From Aspergillus flavus (taxonomy: Eukaryota; Ascomycota; Eurotiomycetes; Eurotiales; Aspergillaceae): DNA of 64,000 nucleotides. The stretch spans positions 3,162,001 through 3,226,000 of the forward strand of contig NC_092406.1 of the NCBI RefSeq assembly GCF_009017415.1. Direction: 5' to 3'. Made by a program: the position numbers and the translations under genes. The notes beneath the pieces were generated by a model. It saw only the letters and a list, made by a program, of their open reading frames with translations. It was not told where the DNA came from and made no database searches. Positions 42,230 through 53,868 of this stretch are shown one piece after another (positions within the stretch are counted from its first letter, which is position 1; each line of letters opens with the position of its first letter).

Positions 42230-43627
42230 TTATTCATTTACAAAATTTCTCAAGATAGGCGCTTCATCTTCAGACTGCTTCTTATTCCAGACTGGTTCCC
42301 CGTCGTCATCGAACTCAGCCCACTGGAAGAAACCACAGCTCTTTTTGCCAGGGGCAAAGCCTCCGTAACACATCCACATATACCTACCTCTAGTTTCCCG
42401 CTTGCGCTGAGCACAGCGCAGAATGGCATGCATACCACACCGACAACGAGGAGTGTTCCGTGGATGGAGGGAGTCGCGATACCAGCGATAAGTGACATTG
42501 ATGCGGCGGTTTCCAGACAGAGGGTGTGGTGAAACCGTCTGGGCAGGTGCGATGGCATGTTTCCACTCTTCTTGCATTTCGGCATGCATAACCAGCAGAG
42601 AGTTATGGGGGAGATGAATGGAGATTTGACCTTGGGCATCAGCGCGGACGTCAGATACCACTCGTGACTGCTTCCGCTCAGGTTGTGGCGTAGGCGTGTC
42701 TTTCTCACTTTGAGAGGCCTCTTCGTCTTCATTGCTGGGTACGATCCGCCGGACGCGGAATTCTCGTTCCACGCCTAAGCTCAGGCTACCAATGATGGCT
42801 CGTGGGCCAAGGTAAGTCAGTTCATCCGAGTGGTACCCCACGCTCTCAGCGGGGCCATCATAGCAATTAACGAATGCGGCATTTGGCATCCATTCTTTCG
42901 GAGACTGGTATCTGAGCTTTTCCCCGCCAGGGTAGAAGGTTTTGATCCGGTGACGTACTTCATCGTTCACAGTGTGCTGCACTTTGGCGGAAACAGCTCG
43001 CATATGCGGTGTGATCTGACGCACATTTGACCGATAGGTCCCGCCGTATGTGTATTCTGATGTGTGCTGACGGTACTCCTCCGGCGTAGAGACGTATACG
43101 CTAGATGAGTGAGGGCTTTCAACTGTTCGATCGAACAGCTGGAACTTATATCTAGAGAAATATTTAGACTCCTCCAGAAGTTCTAGGAGGAGTGCATTCG
43201 CCTGCTCCGCTGGAAGGAAATTGTGGATGATTGTACATGGCGTGTGGGCCGCGACATCCTTCGGGGAGTATAGATGTAGGGTTTTACCCTTCCTAGTCAG
43301 TGGTTTTCGTTTGATGAGTGACTCTTTCCCCTCGTCGGCGTGGAGGACAAGTGACGTTAAAGACGTCTGTACAGATGGTGTACCCGGTATCACCCGCTTC
43401 TTGGAGGGAGGGGCTTGTGTTGCGATCGTAGATGCGGCGGCTTCCACTGACCCGCTACATGAAACAAGGACATCTAGAAGCGTTTCCTGTGTAATCTCTG
43501 GAAAAAGTGACACGAGCAGTGCTAGCTTTACATCTGTTGAGTCCTCATCCGGGAGTGGCGATTCTGATGCCGCCCGCGGGACTGGTGAGCTAGGCCGTGG
43601 CCTCTTCCTGGTTATGAAACGGTCCAT
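42230..43627 (-). CDS. AlkB-family 2OG-Fe(II) dioxygenase with CUE and GRF-zinc-finger domains
   Basis: A single exon of 465 aa. The N-terminal CUE-like ubiquitin-binding helix bundle is at about 33-70 (LALLVSLFPEITQETLLDVL). The AlkB core spans about 125-385, with iron ligands H266-x-D268 in GYHSDELTYLG and H357 in EWKHAI, and the 2-oxoglutarate-binding arginines in GNRRINVTYR (R375, R381). A GRF zinc finger follows at 394-437 (C395, C397, C405, C420, C431 region, ending GFFQWAEF); GRF fingers bind single-stranded DNA. The order suggests an ALKBH2/3-like nuclear enzyme that removes N-alkyl lesions from DNA, recruited through ubiquitin and ssDNA. Domains are seen; the substrate is inferred. 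All catalytic residues are present. Confidence 0.9.
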   Translation of the reverse strand: MDRFITRKRPRPSSPVPRAASESPLPDEDSTDVKLALLVSLFPEITQETLLDVLVSCSGSVEAAASTIATQAPPSKKRVIPGTPSVQTSLTSLVLHADEGKESLIKRKPLTRKGKTLHLYSPKDVAAHTPCTIIHNFLPAEQANALLLELLEESKYFSRYKFQLFDRTVESPHSSSVYVSTPEEYRQHTSEYTYGGTYRSNVRQITPHMRAVSAKVQHTVNDEVRHRIKTFYPGGEKLRYQSPKEWMPNAAFVNCYDGPAESVGYHSDELTYLGPRAIIGSLSLGVEREFRVRRIVPSNEDEEASQSEKDTPTPQPERKQSRVVSDVRADAQGQISIHLPHNSLLVMHAEMQEEWKHAIAPAQTVSPHPLSGNRRINVTYRWYRDSLHPRNTPRCRCGMHAILRCAQRKRETRGRYMWMCYGGFAPGKKSCGFFQWAEFDDDGEPVWNKKQSEDEAPILRNFVNE

Positions 43628-44524
43628 AGATAGGACTCACGACTCCAATCCGAAGCCATGAGGTAATATATGTTTATGGGTTTGTGATGAGGGCTCGGAA
43701 TGAAAGACTCAAGTTAAGATACGATTGATATTTCCGGGGCCACGTGATTGCTTTGGAAGTGGCCAATCAGATACTAAGAAGCATGCAATGTGGAAGTAAA
43801 CCCCTAGTATATATATAAAGAACTGTGTACTTTACGTCCCTCTTGCCCATCCGATGCAGCTAAAATATGCTCGCCGGAATATCCTCACACAGGGTATCAC
43901 AGAGTTATATACTAGAACCAAGCTCCCCGCATTCGGTGTCGACTGATTCGTTCATCGGCGTCAAATTATCCCCGAAATCCGTCTGACCACCTACTTTCTT
44001 ATTTGATGATCATGGGATTCATGTAGAAGAAAACATTGTCTGTGCCCCAATGGGTGTCAGATGTGGTCGAACTTCAAGCCAATTCCTCATTTGTCATACC
44101 GAAAATTAACAATATATGCGAACCAAGCAACCTTGGTCTTGGTTAGGGTTATAGAGATACATTATCCAATTCAATAGCACCTTGGATATGAACCAAAAAT
44201 CTCTCTGTAAGAATCTTAGCTCATGCTCCATTTATATCTCTGGATTGTGACGTTATTATTAGGGTAACAGTCAAAATGCTGTTCGCCGAACAGTTGTTCA
44301 TTAGGATGCGGCATGCTCCAGGTTACATCAAGCTGCAGCATTACGAGGCAGTCTAGGTTATAATCTTGTTTGCTTGCTCATTAGCTACTTAACTAACTTT
44401 TGAACGGACTCCAAGACGATCTCCATTATCTGCACCGTTGCATATTAAACTCAGCTCTACCGACCCCAGAGGAATTCCAGCTGAGGTCTTGAATCTTCCC
44501 CCAAAACCGGGCTCTCCGACCACG
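43628..44524. other. Intergenic, no gene seen
   Basis: The upstream region of the AlkB-like gene and of the prenyltransferase remnant. It contains one telomere-like 11-mer at 44141-44151. No coding exon recognised, although a first exon of the prenyltransferase could be hidden here. Confidence 0.4.
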
Positions 44525-45660
44525 ATGCACATTCCTTGCCCCTTAAGTCCCACGAATTTCGAGGCCTTAACTGAAGAACTCGAATTTTCGAATGAGAATT
44601 GGAAGCAATGGTGTTACAAAACTGGCCCAATCCTACTGAAGCTTATGACATCGTCGATTTATAGCATCGAGCGGCAACACCAGTACCTTGAGTTCTACGT
44701 CCGTGTCATCATCGCTTGCTTGGGGCCCTATCCACAAGTAGTTCGAAGTTCTCTTACCCAGAGTGGACTTCCTGTGGAGTTCAGCGTCAACTACCAGCAG
44801 CATGGAAAGCAACCAACTGTTCGCATAGCTTTTGAGCCCCTCAGCGGAGCGCGAGGTACCGAGCCCGTTGCCTACGATCGAGATATAGCAAAGAAGTTTC
44901 TCTCTACCTTGTCAGAACTGGAACTCAAAGGATTCGATTCGCGATTGTGGGATACAGTCTCCCAGGACATACATCTTGATGCGACCGAAAAAGCCATACT
45001 GCAAGAGAACAATATCAATGACACATATTTGAGAACGCAAACACTATTCGGTATCGACTTTTGTCGGAGACAGCGCGATATCGGTAAAAGCCTATGTCTT
45101 TCCGGGGTTGAAATGCAAAATATCTGGGCAGTCTTCGCGGGAATTATTGGCCAACACGGTCAAAGACCTACAGAGACAAGTAGACTGCTCTGAGGTGTTT
45201 TCAATGGTGGACTGTTACTTGCAGGAGACTAACTCGTATAACCCGTACAATTTCTTCTCGTGGGACTGCATAGAGCCATCAAATTCTCGCCTCAAGCTCC
45301 TATATGTGCTCAGCTAGTATGACGCGGGCGAAACTTGAACATGCCTGGTCCCTTGGCTCTCGGCTGCAGGGCCCATATGTGGAAAAGGGCCTGCAGTATC
45401 TCTTGCAGCTCCATGACCATATTCAGATTTCGGATAGAGAGCTTCAGATCAAAGTGGAACATGATGATCGAAGTGATACCCCCAAGACAACCCCGTTGAT
45501 GTGGAATTACGAGATGCGAAGCGAAGATCCATCGCCGTTGACCAAGATCTACTTGCATGTACATGGTGAGAATGATCTAAAAATTGCTACCGGGGTTGCA
45601 CATTTCATGGAGGAAATTGGCATGGTTGACACAGGTAAAACCTATTTGGACACTATTTAA
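44525..45660 (+). pseudogene. DMATS-type aromatic prenyltransferase remnant with two frameshifts
   Basis: Three consecutive plus-strand frames together cover most of a dimethylallyltryptophan-synthase (ABBA fold) protein, about 380 codons against the usual 430-470. Recognisable pieces are WKQWCYKTGPILLKL and HQYLEFYVRVIIACLGPYPQ (N-terminal), SGLPVEFSVNY and VRIAFEPLSG, then VKAYVFPGLK in a second frame after about 45083, FFSWDCIEPSNSRLK, and LEHAWSLGSRLQGPYVEKGL in a third frame after about 45300. Both frame changes are equivalent to one extra base in a short GG or CC run. No GT...AG intron removes them in the right phase. The C-terminal signature (TYISFSYK type) is missing or eroded. The family prenylates tryptophan or indole compounds in secondary metabolism. 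Base-calling errors are an alternative explanation for the two shifts, but not for the worn C-terminus. Confidence 0.8.
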
Positions 45661-46085
45661 CTTACTTGTAAGTCATTTTTCATATAATTGAATGGACTCT
45701 TGGGGAATTGTGAAAATTCCCATTAGACTCATCTCTGAGCCCAAGTACTCAAAAAAGGAGAAAAACACGGAAGGAGAGTGTGTGTTGAGATTTGAGGTAG
45801 TCTATTCAGTACATTTTCCTAATTATCTACATTGGAATCACAGGAGGTCTTCATGTAGAGCCAGTGTTTTAGGGCTAACCGGGACGTTCGGAAGAGATCC
45901 GCTTCGTCCCAGCGGAAGAGCTCCGTCTCCATTTTCATGACTGCGAAGGCTCGATCTTTTCTCTTTCAACCTCCCTCCGATCATTGGCTGCAGTACGTTG
46001 CACAATCACTCTTTATCATTGAAATTTCAGCATTTTATGCTGATTAAAGTACACTCACTATTTATATATTAATATTGTCGCTACT
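45661..46085. other. Intergenic, possibly eroded 3' end of the prenyltransferase
   Basis: The first 60 bases may still encode a degraded prenyltransferase C-terminus. The rest would be the promoter of the Zn2Cys6 gene. Confidence 0.4.
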
Positions 46086-48396
46086 ATGGATTCGCCAAGG
46101 AGAAATCGGAATCGCGCCGCATGCCGCCGCTGTCAACGACGGAAGATCCGCGTATGTTTCTGCTCTATAACTTGCGAGCTTCTGCAGCTGACGCTGGTTT
46201 ATACAGTGCGATGGACAAAGTCCTCGCTGTGGGGCATGCCAGAAGGCCAGCACACCCTGTATCAATGATGGCAAGCAGCTTGTTCAGCGCTCGTTAGTGC
46301 ATAGCCTGCCCCTAGATAATTAGAAATTCTGATCTTGGATAGGTATATCGCGAGCATGGAGAAACGAATACAATGGCTGGAAACACTAGTAAAAGAAAGT
46401 TGTCCAAATTTTGACTTGGGCGACCAACCCACAGACAACCTTGCCCAAGAGGAAGAGCCAGTCCTGATTGAGGAAACGTCTATCCTTAGTCCTCAGAGAG
46501 AGCTTGCCGCAAGCGAGGAACAAGGCTCGGGGCAAAGCAGACAGCAATACCAAAGTGGGCCACATCATCCATTACGCTCTATTTCTCGGATGGAATCTCG
46601 GCAAGCCCATGAGATAGGACTTGTCTCGCTCTCCCCCGGAGGCGAACCCCGCTATATTGGGCCTTCAAGCGGATATTTCTTTGCCAATCTCGTATTCTCT
46701 AGTGCTGGTCGGCATCAGAAGCGACGAAACGCTGCCAATGATTCTGCGGGCTCACTTTCAGGAGAGTCGACCACTCTCGCAGCAGAGATTCTTCATACGC
46801 CCGCTTCTTTGCCCCCGCGACGGGAAACTGCTGCCGAATTGTCAGCTAAGTACTTCGAAACCATCCACATCATTTATCCCTTTTTGCATCAGCCATCACA
46901 TATGAGCTATATAGATCAAATGTACTCGTCGGAAGATGTCAGCCCAATAGTAGCCTTTCAGGTGTATATGGTCATGGCTATTGCTGCCACCGATCTTTCA
47001 CGGAGATCCAAAGTTCGCCTGCCTGCTGAGGGCTATTATGCTACAGCAATGCAGCATTTTAGTAATATGTCTCCTGATGGAACCTTGGGTGGGTTGCAGT
47101 CATTGTTATTGCTCATGGTGTATGGATTCCACAACCCATCCTGTGGAATCAATATATGGAACCTCAACTACCAATGCCTAGCTTCTCTTATCGATTTAGG
47201 CCTACAGCGGGATATACGAAACACACCATCTCTGAAGATCTCCCTGTTGGAGCAGGAAATGAGAACTCGGGTTTTCTGGGTGGTGTATACGTTTGACCGA
47301 ACGATAGGGACAATGATGGGGCGACCGGTGGGTATCCGGGACGAAGCGTGTGATCTGCGTGTGTGTATTTCGCGTATATTTAGATAATTTCTGGGTATGG
47401 AACTAACGGCTCTAGCTTCCTATGGACATCTCAGACCTTGAGCTGATGAGACCTGACGCCCAAGAAAGATCCCCTGAACAGTCACCTTCTCATATATCTT
47501 TTGGCATACACTTATTCAAAGCCGCCAGACTAAATTCCGAGATCAAGTATGTCATGCACAGTATATCTCGGGAGCCACCAGCCTACGCCTACCCACCCAT
47601 TCGAGACATATTCATTTGGCAAAGGGAGATGTTGGAGCGTCTGCAGACCTGGAAGGCCGAGACACCACATACTGATAATATCAACAATATGAGCGCCAAG
47701 CTCTGCGAAATCAAATATCATGAGATGATGATACTGGTCTTGCGCCCCAGTCCAGCCATTCCAGATCCATCCGAAGATTCTTCCATCTTATGTTTCAGAC
47801 ACGCGATGGAGCTGTTGGAAAGCTTCAGAGAGCTGTATAAGCATGACTCCCTACAGTATAACCGGCTGGTTGTCCATTCTATTCTTCTGGGCACACTTGT
47901 GGTGCTTCACAGCATTTGGAAGTTTCCTGATATCTCGACAAACATACAAATAGATGAGCTGTCCAAAAATATAACTACTGCTCTCAATATTCTGAGCAGT
48001 ATCGGCGAATATTGGCTTGAAGCCCAGAGGGCTAGGGACTGCATCGATGATATCTCAGGTGTGACTATGAGGCGACTCTTGAAAACTCGAGCTTCAGGGG
48101 AGTCAACGGCTACCCCACGGCTTCGTTCAAGAATACGGACTACGAATAATATACAACAAAGCCCTAATCTCTCTTCCCAGTTGCCTTTGGGACAAAACGC
48201 AACAAACCAGCAACAGGAGCTTATAGACTTGGATACTGCCGGCTTTGGTGATTTCAACACAGGGTTTCCGGACGCTACACTTGAACAATCGGACTCACTA
48301 CAACTGTTTGGGGACTCCGCATTTGAGGAGACGTTTGGATTGACGGGTGTGCCGGATTTTGATGGTCTCATGTGGGAGCTTTTCAATCTTTCGTGA
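46086..48396 (+). CDS. Zn2Cys6 fungal transcription factor
   Basis: Four exons (46086-46151, 46207-46292, 46343-47360, 47416-48396) give 716 aa with matching phases. Splicing of exons 1 and 2 is needed to complete the zinc cluster: C13, C16, C23 (first residue of exon 2), C30, C33, C40. A short linker and coiled coil follow (SMEKRIQWLETLVKES). The fungal transcription factor domain covers about residues 220-560, with the family motif TFDRTIGTMMGRPVGIRDEA. The C-terminus is Gln/Asn-rich and acidic. It sits between the prenyltransferase remnant and the E1 remnant, so it may have been a pathway-specific regulator of an accessory cluster; this is inferred from position only. No damage is visible, unlike its neighbours. 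Confidence 0.9.
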
Positions 48397-48586
48397 ATCG
48401 CTCAAGATCTCATGCGTGTATATATCGGTACGCATACTTAGAAACATCTTCTTTAGCCTCTCTCTGTGAGCTAGCCGAAGACATATTAGGCGCCCTTCTC
48501 GGTTCGAGGATTACTTCCACTGCATTCGAAGGCTTCCCAAAGACATCCTTCGGTGTGGTGCTTATAGAACTACGCCATAAAGCACA

Positions 48587-51500
48587 TCAGACATCTTGAA
48601 CATGAATACTACTAAAACTTTCGACAAACTCCATCTTCTTAGGGCAACTATATACGGGAAGCTGCCAACTTGAGAACTCTAGCTCTATATCGGTGAAACT
48701 GAAACAGTCATAGCTAAGCAGCCACTCAATCTGAAAAGCATCATTCAACAGCATCTGCTCCTGCAGTGCATGCAGTACCTTATACCCCACAGCCGCACCT
48801 GATGCCGGGTCTCGCCCTGCAAATCTCACCTTTTTATCTCCATGACTCTTTGTCTTTTGCAAAATGAGGTCTATGTGCGGCATTACATGGCTCCAGGAAC
48901 CCCCATTTAATGTCTCCTCCTGGCACCAGACGATATCCTCTGCGTTGGGGTAAGCATCGAGGTTCTGTCGTACCTCTTCCCAAGGGAAGGGATGGAGTTC
49001 CTCGACTCTTGTTATGGCTGTATCCTTCAGGTCATGAGTTTCGCGGTGCTTGAAAAGGGCAGCATAGACCTGCCCTGAGCAGAAAATGACACGTTTCATA
49101 TCCTGAGGGTCATTTATAGTTTTGCCGTGCTCAGTTTCAGACAGAAGAGGTTAAAAGTAAGGCGGTTCAGTGAAGTCTCGAATATCAGAGCGAGCAAGGG
49201 GATGGCGGAGCAGATATTTGGAGAAGAGGATAATAAGCGCTAAGTTGATGATTCAATCAGTGCTCTGCCATACGACACTATGGTCAAGGAAGAGGAAGAC
49301 ATACGCTTTCTAAACTCGCGATGGACTTGCCGGCGCAGGACATGGAAGTAATTGGCCGGGCTGGTCATGCATACCACTTGGATATTACAATCCTGATACT
49401 GCCGCTTCAGCTGCTCAGGGGAGGGGAATGACCTTGAGTCTTCATTGCCTAATTGCAGGAACCGCTCCAATCGAGCTGATGTATGCTCTGGGCCCTGGCC
49501 GTCGTATCCGTGTGGTAAGGAAAGGACCACACCTGACCTTTGGAGCCATTTCTCTTCAGATGATGCAATATAATTGTCGATAATGCACTGAGCATTGTTG
49601 GCAAAGTCTCCAAACTGTGCTTCCCATATCACTAGTGCATTTGGGTCAGCTAACGAATAGCCGTACTCGAAGCCCATTGCCGTATTCTCCGTCAGCGACG
49701 AATTGGTAATGCTGAAGAGGCCTTGCCCTTCACCGAGGGTGCTTAGTGGGGTGTAGGTTTTGTTGGACTGTTGATCGTGGAGGACTGAATGTCGCTGAGA
49801 GAAGGTACCTCGTTCTACATCCTGTCCAGAGACACGGACAGTCGTGCCCTCCCGCAATAGTGTTGCCGAAGGCGAGAGCCTCAGCTGTTGCCCAGTCAAT
49901 ATTTTTTCCAGAGTCGACAGTCTGTTTGCGACGAGCGAGGATACGCTCTAGATTCTTGTGTGGTACGAAACCTTCGGGGACTGCACTTCCCAGTTTCTGG
50001 GATACCGTCTCCACAGCCTGATGGTCAATGGCTGTCAACTTTTGTGGCAGTGTCTCTCTTTCTAACTCCATGGGTGATCTCACACTTTTCCAAGAGTCGA
50101 TTAGCCACTCGTGCACATCAGGCGTGTGATCGTCACTCTTTCCCAGACACTGCATAAGCTTGTCCCAAGCATCATTCTTCATAGCCTCCACCTGCTCCCG
50201 TGTTATGATGCCTTGCTCAATCAGCCCTGTCTCGTACCGGCCTAGGATATGGGCCTTATTGGCAATCCGCTCGTACATAGTAGGCTGAGTGAAAGAAGCC
50301 TGGTCCACCTCATTGTGTCCGTTGCGCCGATAGCAAACAATATCGACCACACAATCTTTCTTGAATCGTGTGCGGAAATCAGCTGCAAGAATCGCCGCCG
50401 AGCAAACCGCTTCGACATCGTCTCCATTGACGTGGAATACTGGTGCATCCAGCATCTTAGCCACATATCCGTCGTGAAGCCGACCTGGTTGTTTACAATC
50501 ACGCGCAGGGTGCCGCCAGTAGTATACCCGGGTAAACCAGACAGCCCCAAAGTCTCGTATATAGTGCCCTGAGCGGCAAAGGACGCATCCGTATGCACAT
50601 TCAGCATCATTGTGGACTCCCGTTCATCTGCAAGACGATCCTGGATCCCGCGCGTCTTACCCATAGCGACCGGGTTCACCGAATCCAAATGCGATGGCTG
50701 AGGCAACACATTCATATACACTTTCTTACCGGAAGGTGTCACACGCTCACCACTACCACCGTAATGATATTTGATATCTCCGGGAATACCCCAAGAGGAG
50801 GTTCCCTTGGGATCGAAATCACGGAACATGGACGCCCCATCCTTCCCGACAATGTTGTACAGCATATTCATGCGGCCACGATGCGCAACTCCCATTTCAG
50901 TCTTATCAACCCCATGTTCAGCCGACCTATCAATCGCAGTCTCCAGCGCAGGAATATAGCTCTCAACACCATCCAACCCGAACCGTTTCTCATTCGGGAA
51001 CTTAGTCGCAACGAACTTCTCCCAACTAGTAGCGCGGACAAGACCATGCAACATACGTCGCTTCTCCTCGTCAGTGAACCGATGGCGCTGCGCCCCCTCA
51101 ATCCGAGCCCGGATCCAGTCCACCTGCTCCTGATTCGAGATATTGTATTCGATCCCCATCGTGCTGCAATAGGTCTTCTCACAGGCAGCGATAACCTCCC
51201 ACAGGAGTTTGGGCTTCTCGGACGTGAAATCCTGCACAGAGCCTGTCCCAACGGTGAGCACGAGATCAAGATCTTGCTCACTGAGCCCATAACGACTCAA
51301 TTGCAGTTCTTTCCGACGAATCTTTCCCTCGTTCGCCATTCCCAGCGGATCAGTAGATGCGTGCTCGTGTCCCCATCTCTGATACGCCTGGATCAGCTGA
51401 ATTACCTTCAATTGTTTGACAGTAGAGCTATCCTCTCGCGAACTAGGTGCGATTGATGTCCTCGTCGATGCCGTCACTAGCCCTGGAGGCGGCATAAATG

Positions 51501-51843
51501 CCTGGTCCATGGGTATATGGCCATTCTCGACGTTGTGGAAATACGCCTGCCATGAAAGATGCACAGAAGATGGGTCATTCTTCCACGATGAATACATCAT
51601 GTCGATATAGGTTGCTGCACTTCCTTGTAGGAAGTCATCATTGTGAACCTGGAGAGGGAGAGTTAACCTTTTCTGTCAAAATTTCCATGTCGAATGAAAC
51701 GTACTATTTCTTCCTTGGTGGCCCTGTGGAGTGGCCAGAACGGCATATCGTCGTTGTGGATGCGAGAGAAGACAACGCTGTGTGCGATATATAGAGCTGA
51801 CTCTGCTCTGACGAGTGAGGTACCGTGCCCGCGATATCAACAT
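48587..51843 (-). pseudogene. 2-oxoglutarate dehydrogenase E1 (thiamine diphosphate) paralogue, broken
   Basis: Most of a KGDH E1 protein is present: [114 protein letters not shown] and the C-terminal FCSGQVYAAL. Three lesions are seen. Near 50467 the conserved stretch after GFTTD (about 12 residues in other E1s, with an R-S-T-P-Y core) is missing and the frame shifts. Near 49865 an extra base shifts the frame. At 49153-49151 a TAA replaces a residue that is usually Gln. A probable mitochondrial presequence begins at 51843, but I could not join it in frame. Introns near 49245 and 51630-51704 look normal. The active E1 of this genome must be elsewhere. Confidence 0.85.
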
Positions 51844-52337
51844 TGTGGTTGTACTTCTTGCTTATATGTTCTTCATGGAGTTGAGAGGGCGGAGATTAGG
51901 GTCCGGCTTAGGGATTGTATGTATGATGGGCGTGGGTGTATGTACCAGGGGGTCGGAGATTACGGCTCTCTATAAATGATCTAGAGGCCGGATATCTCTG
52001 CCCCCGCACTTCGGTAGATAGGATGCTTACATGTATTTCATGCGTCGTGGAATGAGTGCGAATCGGTGTAATGACATCTTGCCGGGAAGCATTTCTGTGG
52101 CCTGAGGAATTATCGGACTTTCATCGTATCCTGGTCTTGGGGAAAGAGATTCTCCTCTATCCTCTGCAGGTTTCTTTTTAATTGTTTTACTTTATACTGG
52201 TTTCTTGTTTCTTTGCTAGGGACTTTCAGAAACATGACCGAGTTCTTGGTATTGTACATATAAATACTTCCTCACGGCGAGATTATTGACCAACATTGAT
52301 GATCTCTAAAGATGAGTAAACTTACATACTATATAGT
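51844..52337. other. Intergenic between E1 remnant and E2 gene
   Basis: The upstream region of the E1 remnant and 3' flank of the E2 gene, in the same orientation. No gene seen. Confidence 0.45.
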
Positions 52338-53868
52338 TCACGCGATAAGCATACTGGCTGGGTCCTCAAGATACTTCTTTACCAGTGTCAAGAACGTAAC
52401 TGCTTCACGGCCGTCGACTAGCCGATGATCGTAGGTCAATGCAGTACACATCATCTGGTGGAGTCAGAATAATCCAGAAACGTAATAGAACAGAGGGCAA
52501 GGGCTTACTGGACGAATCTCGACCTGTCCATCGATAGCTACCGGTCTCTGTTGAATCCCGTAAATCCCAAGCACGGCCGTCTGCGGGATATTGATAATGG
52601 GAGTGCCAAACAACGAACCCCAGATTCCGCTATTACTGATCGTAAAGGACCCACCGACCAGGTCATCCATAGTCAACTTGCCATCGCGAGCCTAATAAGT
52701 GGTAGACGTCAGAAAATAGATTCTGGTTGTAGAGCTCTGCTAGTAGCAACTCTGATCGATTCACCTTCTTCCCCAGCTCGGCGATACCCTGCTCGATTTC
52801 CACGATGCCCTGTCTTTCCATATTACGCAGCACTGGTGTCACCAAGCCTTTGGGAGTCGCGACGGCAACGCTAAGGTCGATATAGTCATGGAAGACAATC
52901 GTATCATCATTCTCAATGGACGCATTGATAGCCGGAATCTCCCGAAGAGCCAGCGCGGAGGCCCGCGCCACCGGGCCCATGAAGCCTAGCTTGACGCCGT
53001 GTTTCTGAAGCACGTCATCCTTGTTTTGAGAGCGTAACGCCATAATCTTGCTCATGTCCACTTCGTTGAACGTCGTCAAGAATGCGGCTGTGTTCTGCGA
53101 TTCTTTTAGACGCTCTGCCGTGCGCAGACGCATACGAGACATTTTGACCTAGTGTTTTGATAGTCAGCTGCCTGGTGGGTGCATAGAACGAATGAGTGAT
53201 CTAACCTTCGTCTCTGATCGACTCCCTTGAAAGGCTGATACCGGACCTTGGCTGTTTGGTACGGGCTGTGGAGTAGTCTTTGGGGTAGGAGTAGGAGTTG
53301 TTCCTTTTTTTGGCTCTTGGGAGGGTGTTATTTCCCTAGTAGGTATTTGTTGCTTCTGAGTGGCTTCCTGAGGAGTTTTAGAAGTTTGTTCCGCTTGCGG
53401 TGGTAGTGGTGACTGTGAAGTTGTATCGCGCTCTTCGAGGCTAATCTCAATAACAGCTTGTCCCACTGTAACGGTGTCGCCCTCGTTGACAATTAACTTT
53501 GTGATCGTTCCACTCTGTGGTGCATTTACGGCGACATCTATCTTGTCCGTTTCGATAGAGGCGACCTCTTCATCTTGTTCAACGTAGTCGCCGACCTGTC
53601 TGTTGAAGGTCGACAGGACACCCTCGGAGATGGATTCGGCCATGGATGGGACGCAAATGATCTTGGTTTCGGCCGCATGGAGGGCAGATGCGCTGAATTG
53701 GCGTAGCTGCAATGATTGCCAGTTCTTTTTCTGAGTGAACACAATTGGCCTAACCGTTGATGGGAGCCTGCACCTGCTAGGTAATATGCTGGACGCGTGT
53801 TGAGCTGATGTGGTTCGAAGGGCGCGAGGGTAGCAGCCCCGGAGATAATGCATTGAACGCCTTGACAT
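52338..53868 (-). CDS. Dihydrolipoamide succinyltransferase (2-oxoglutarate dehydrogenase E2), likely paralogue
   Basis: Four exons (53868-53206, 53148-52765, 52691-52509, 52454-52338) give 448 aa, all phase 0. The N-terminal 60 residues are rich in Arg and Ser without acidic residues (mitochondrial presequence). The lipoyl domain spans about 68-145, with the lipoyl lysine K109 in [10 protein letters not shown] Pro/Thr/Gln-rich linker follows, and there is no E3-binding domain, as expected for succinyltransferases. The catalytic domain includes [20 protein letters not shown] and the active-site [14 protein letters not shown] near the C-terminus. The complete frame contrasts with the broken E1 directly downstream, so the two were probably a co-inherited pair. 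It might instead be the housekeeping E2; the divergent lipoyl-domain spelling makes me favour a paralogue. Confidence 0.88.

Noticed and set aside
45083..45300. Introns as an explanation for the frame changes in the prenyltransferase remnant
   Set aside because: Candidate GT...AG pairs remove the conserved VKAYVFP segment or leave the wrong phase, whereas a one-base change at each site restores family-like sequence.
50440..50490. Intron at the E1 break after GFTTD
   Set aside because: Conserved residues are absent from the genomic DNA rather than separated by extra sequence, so splicing cannot restore them.
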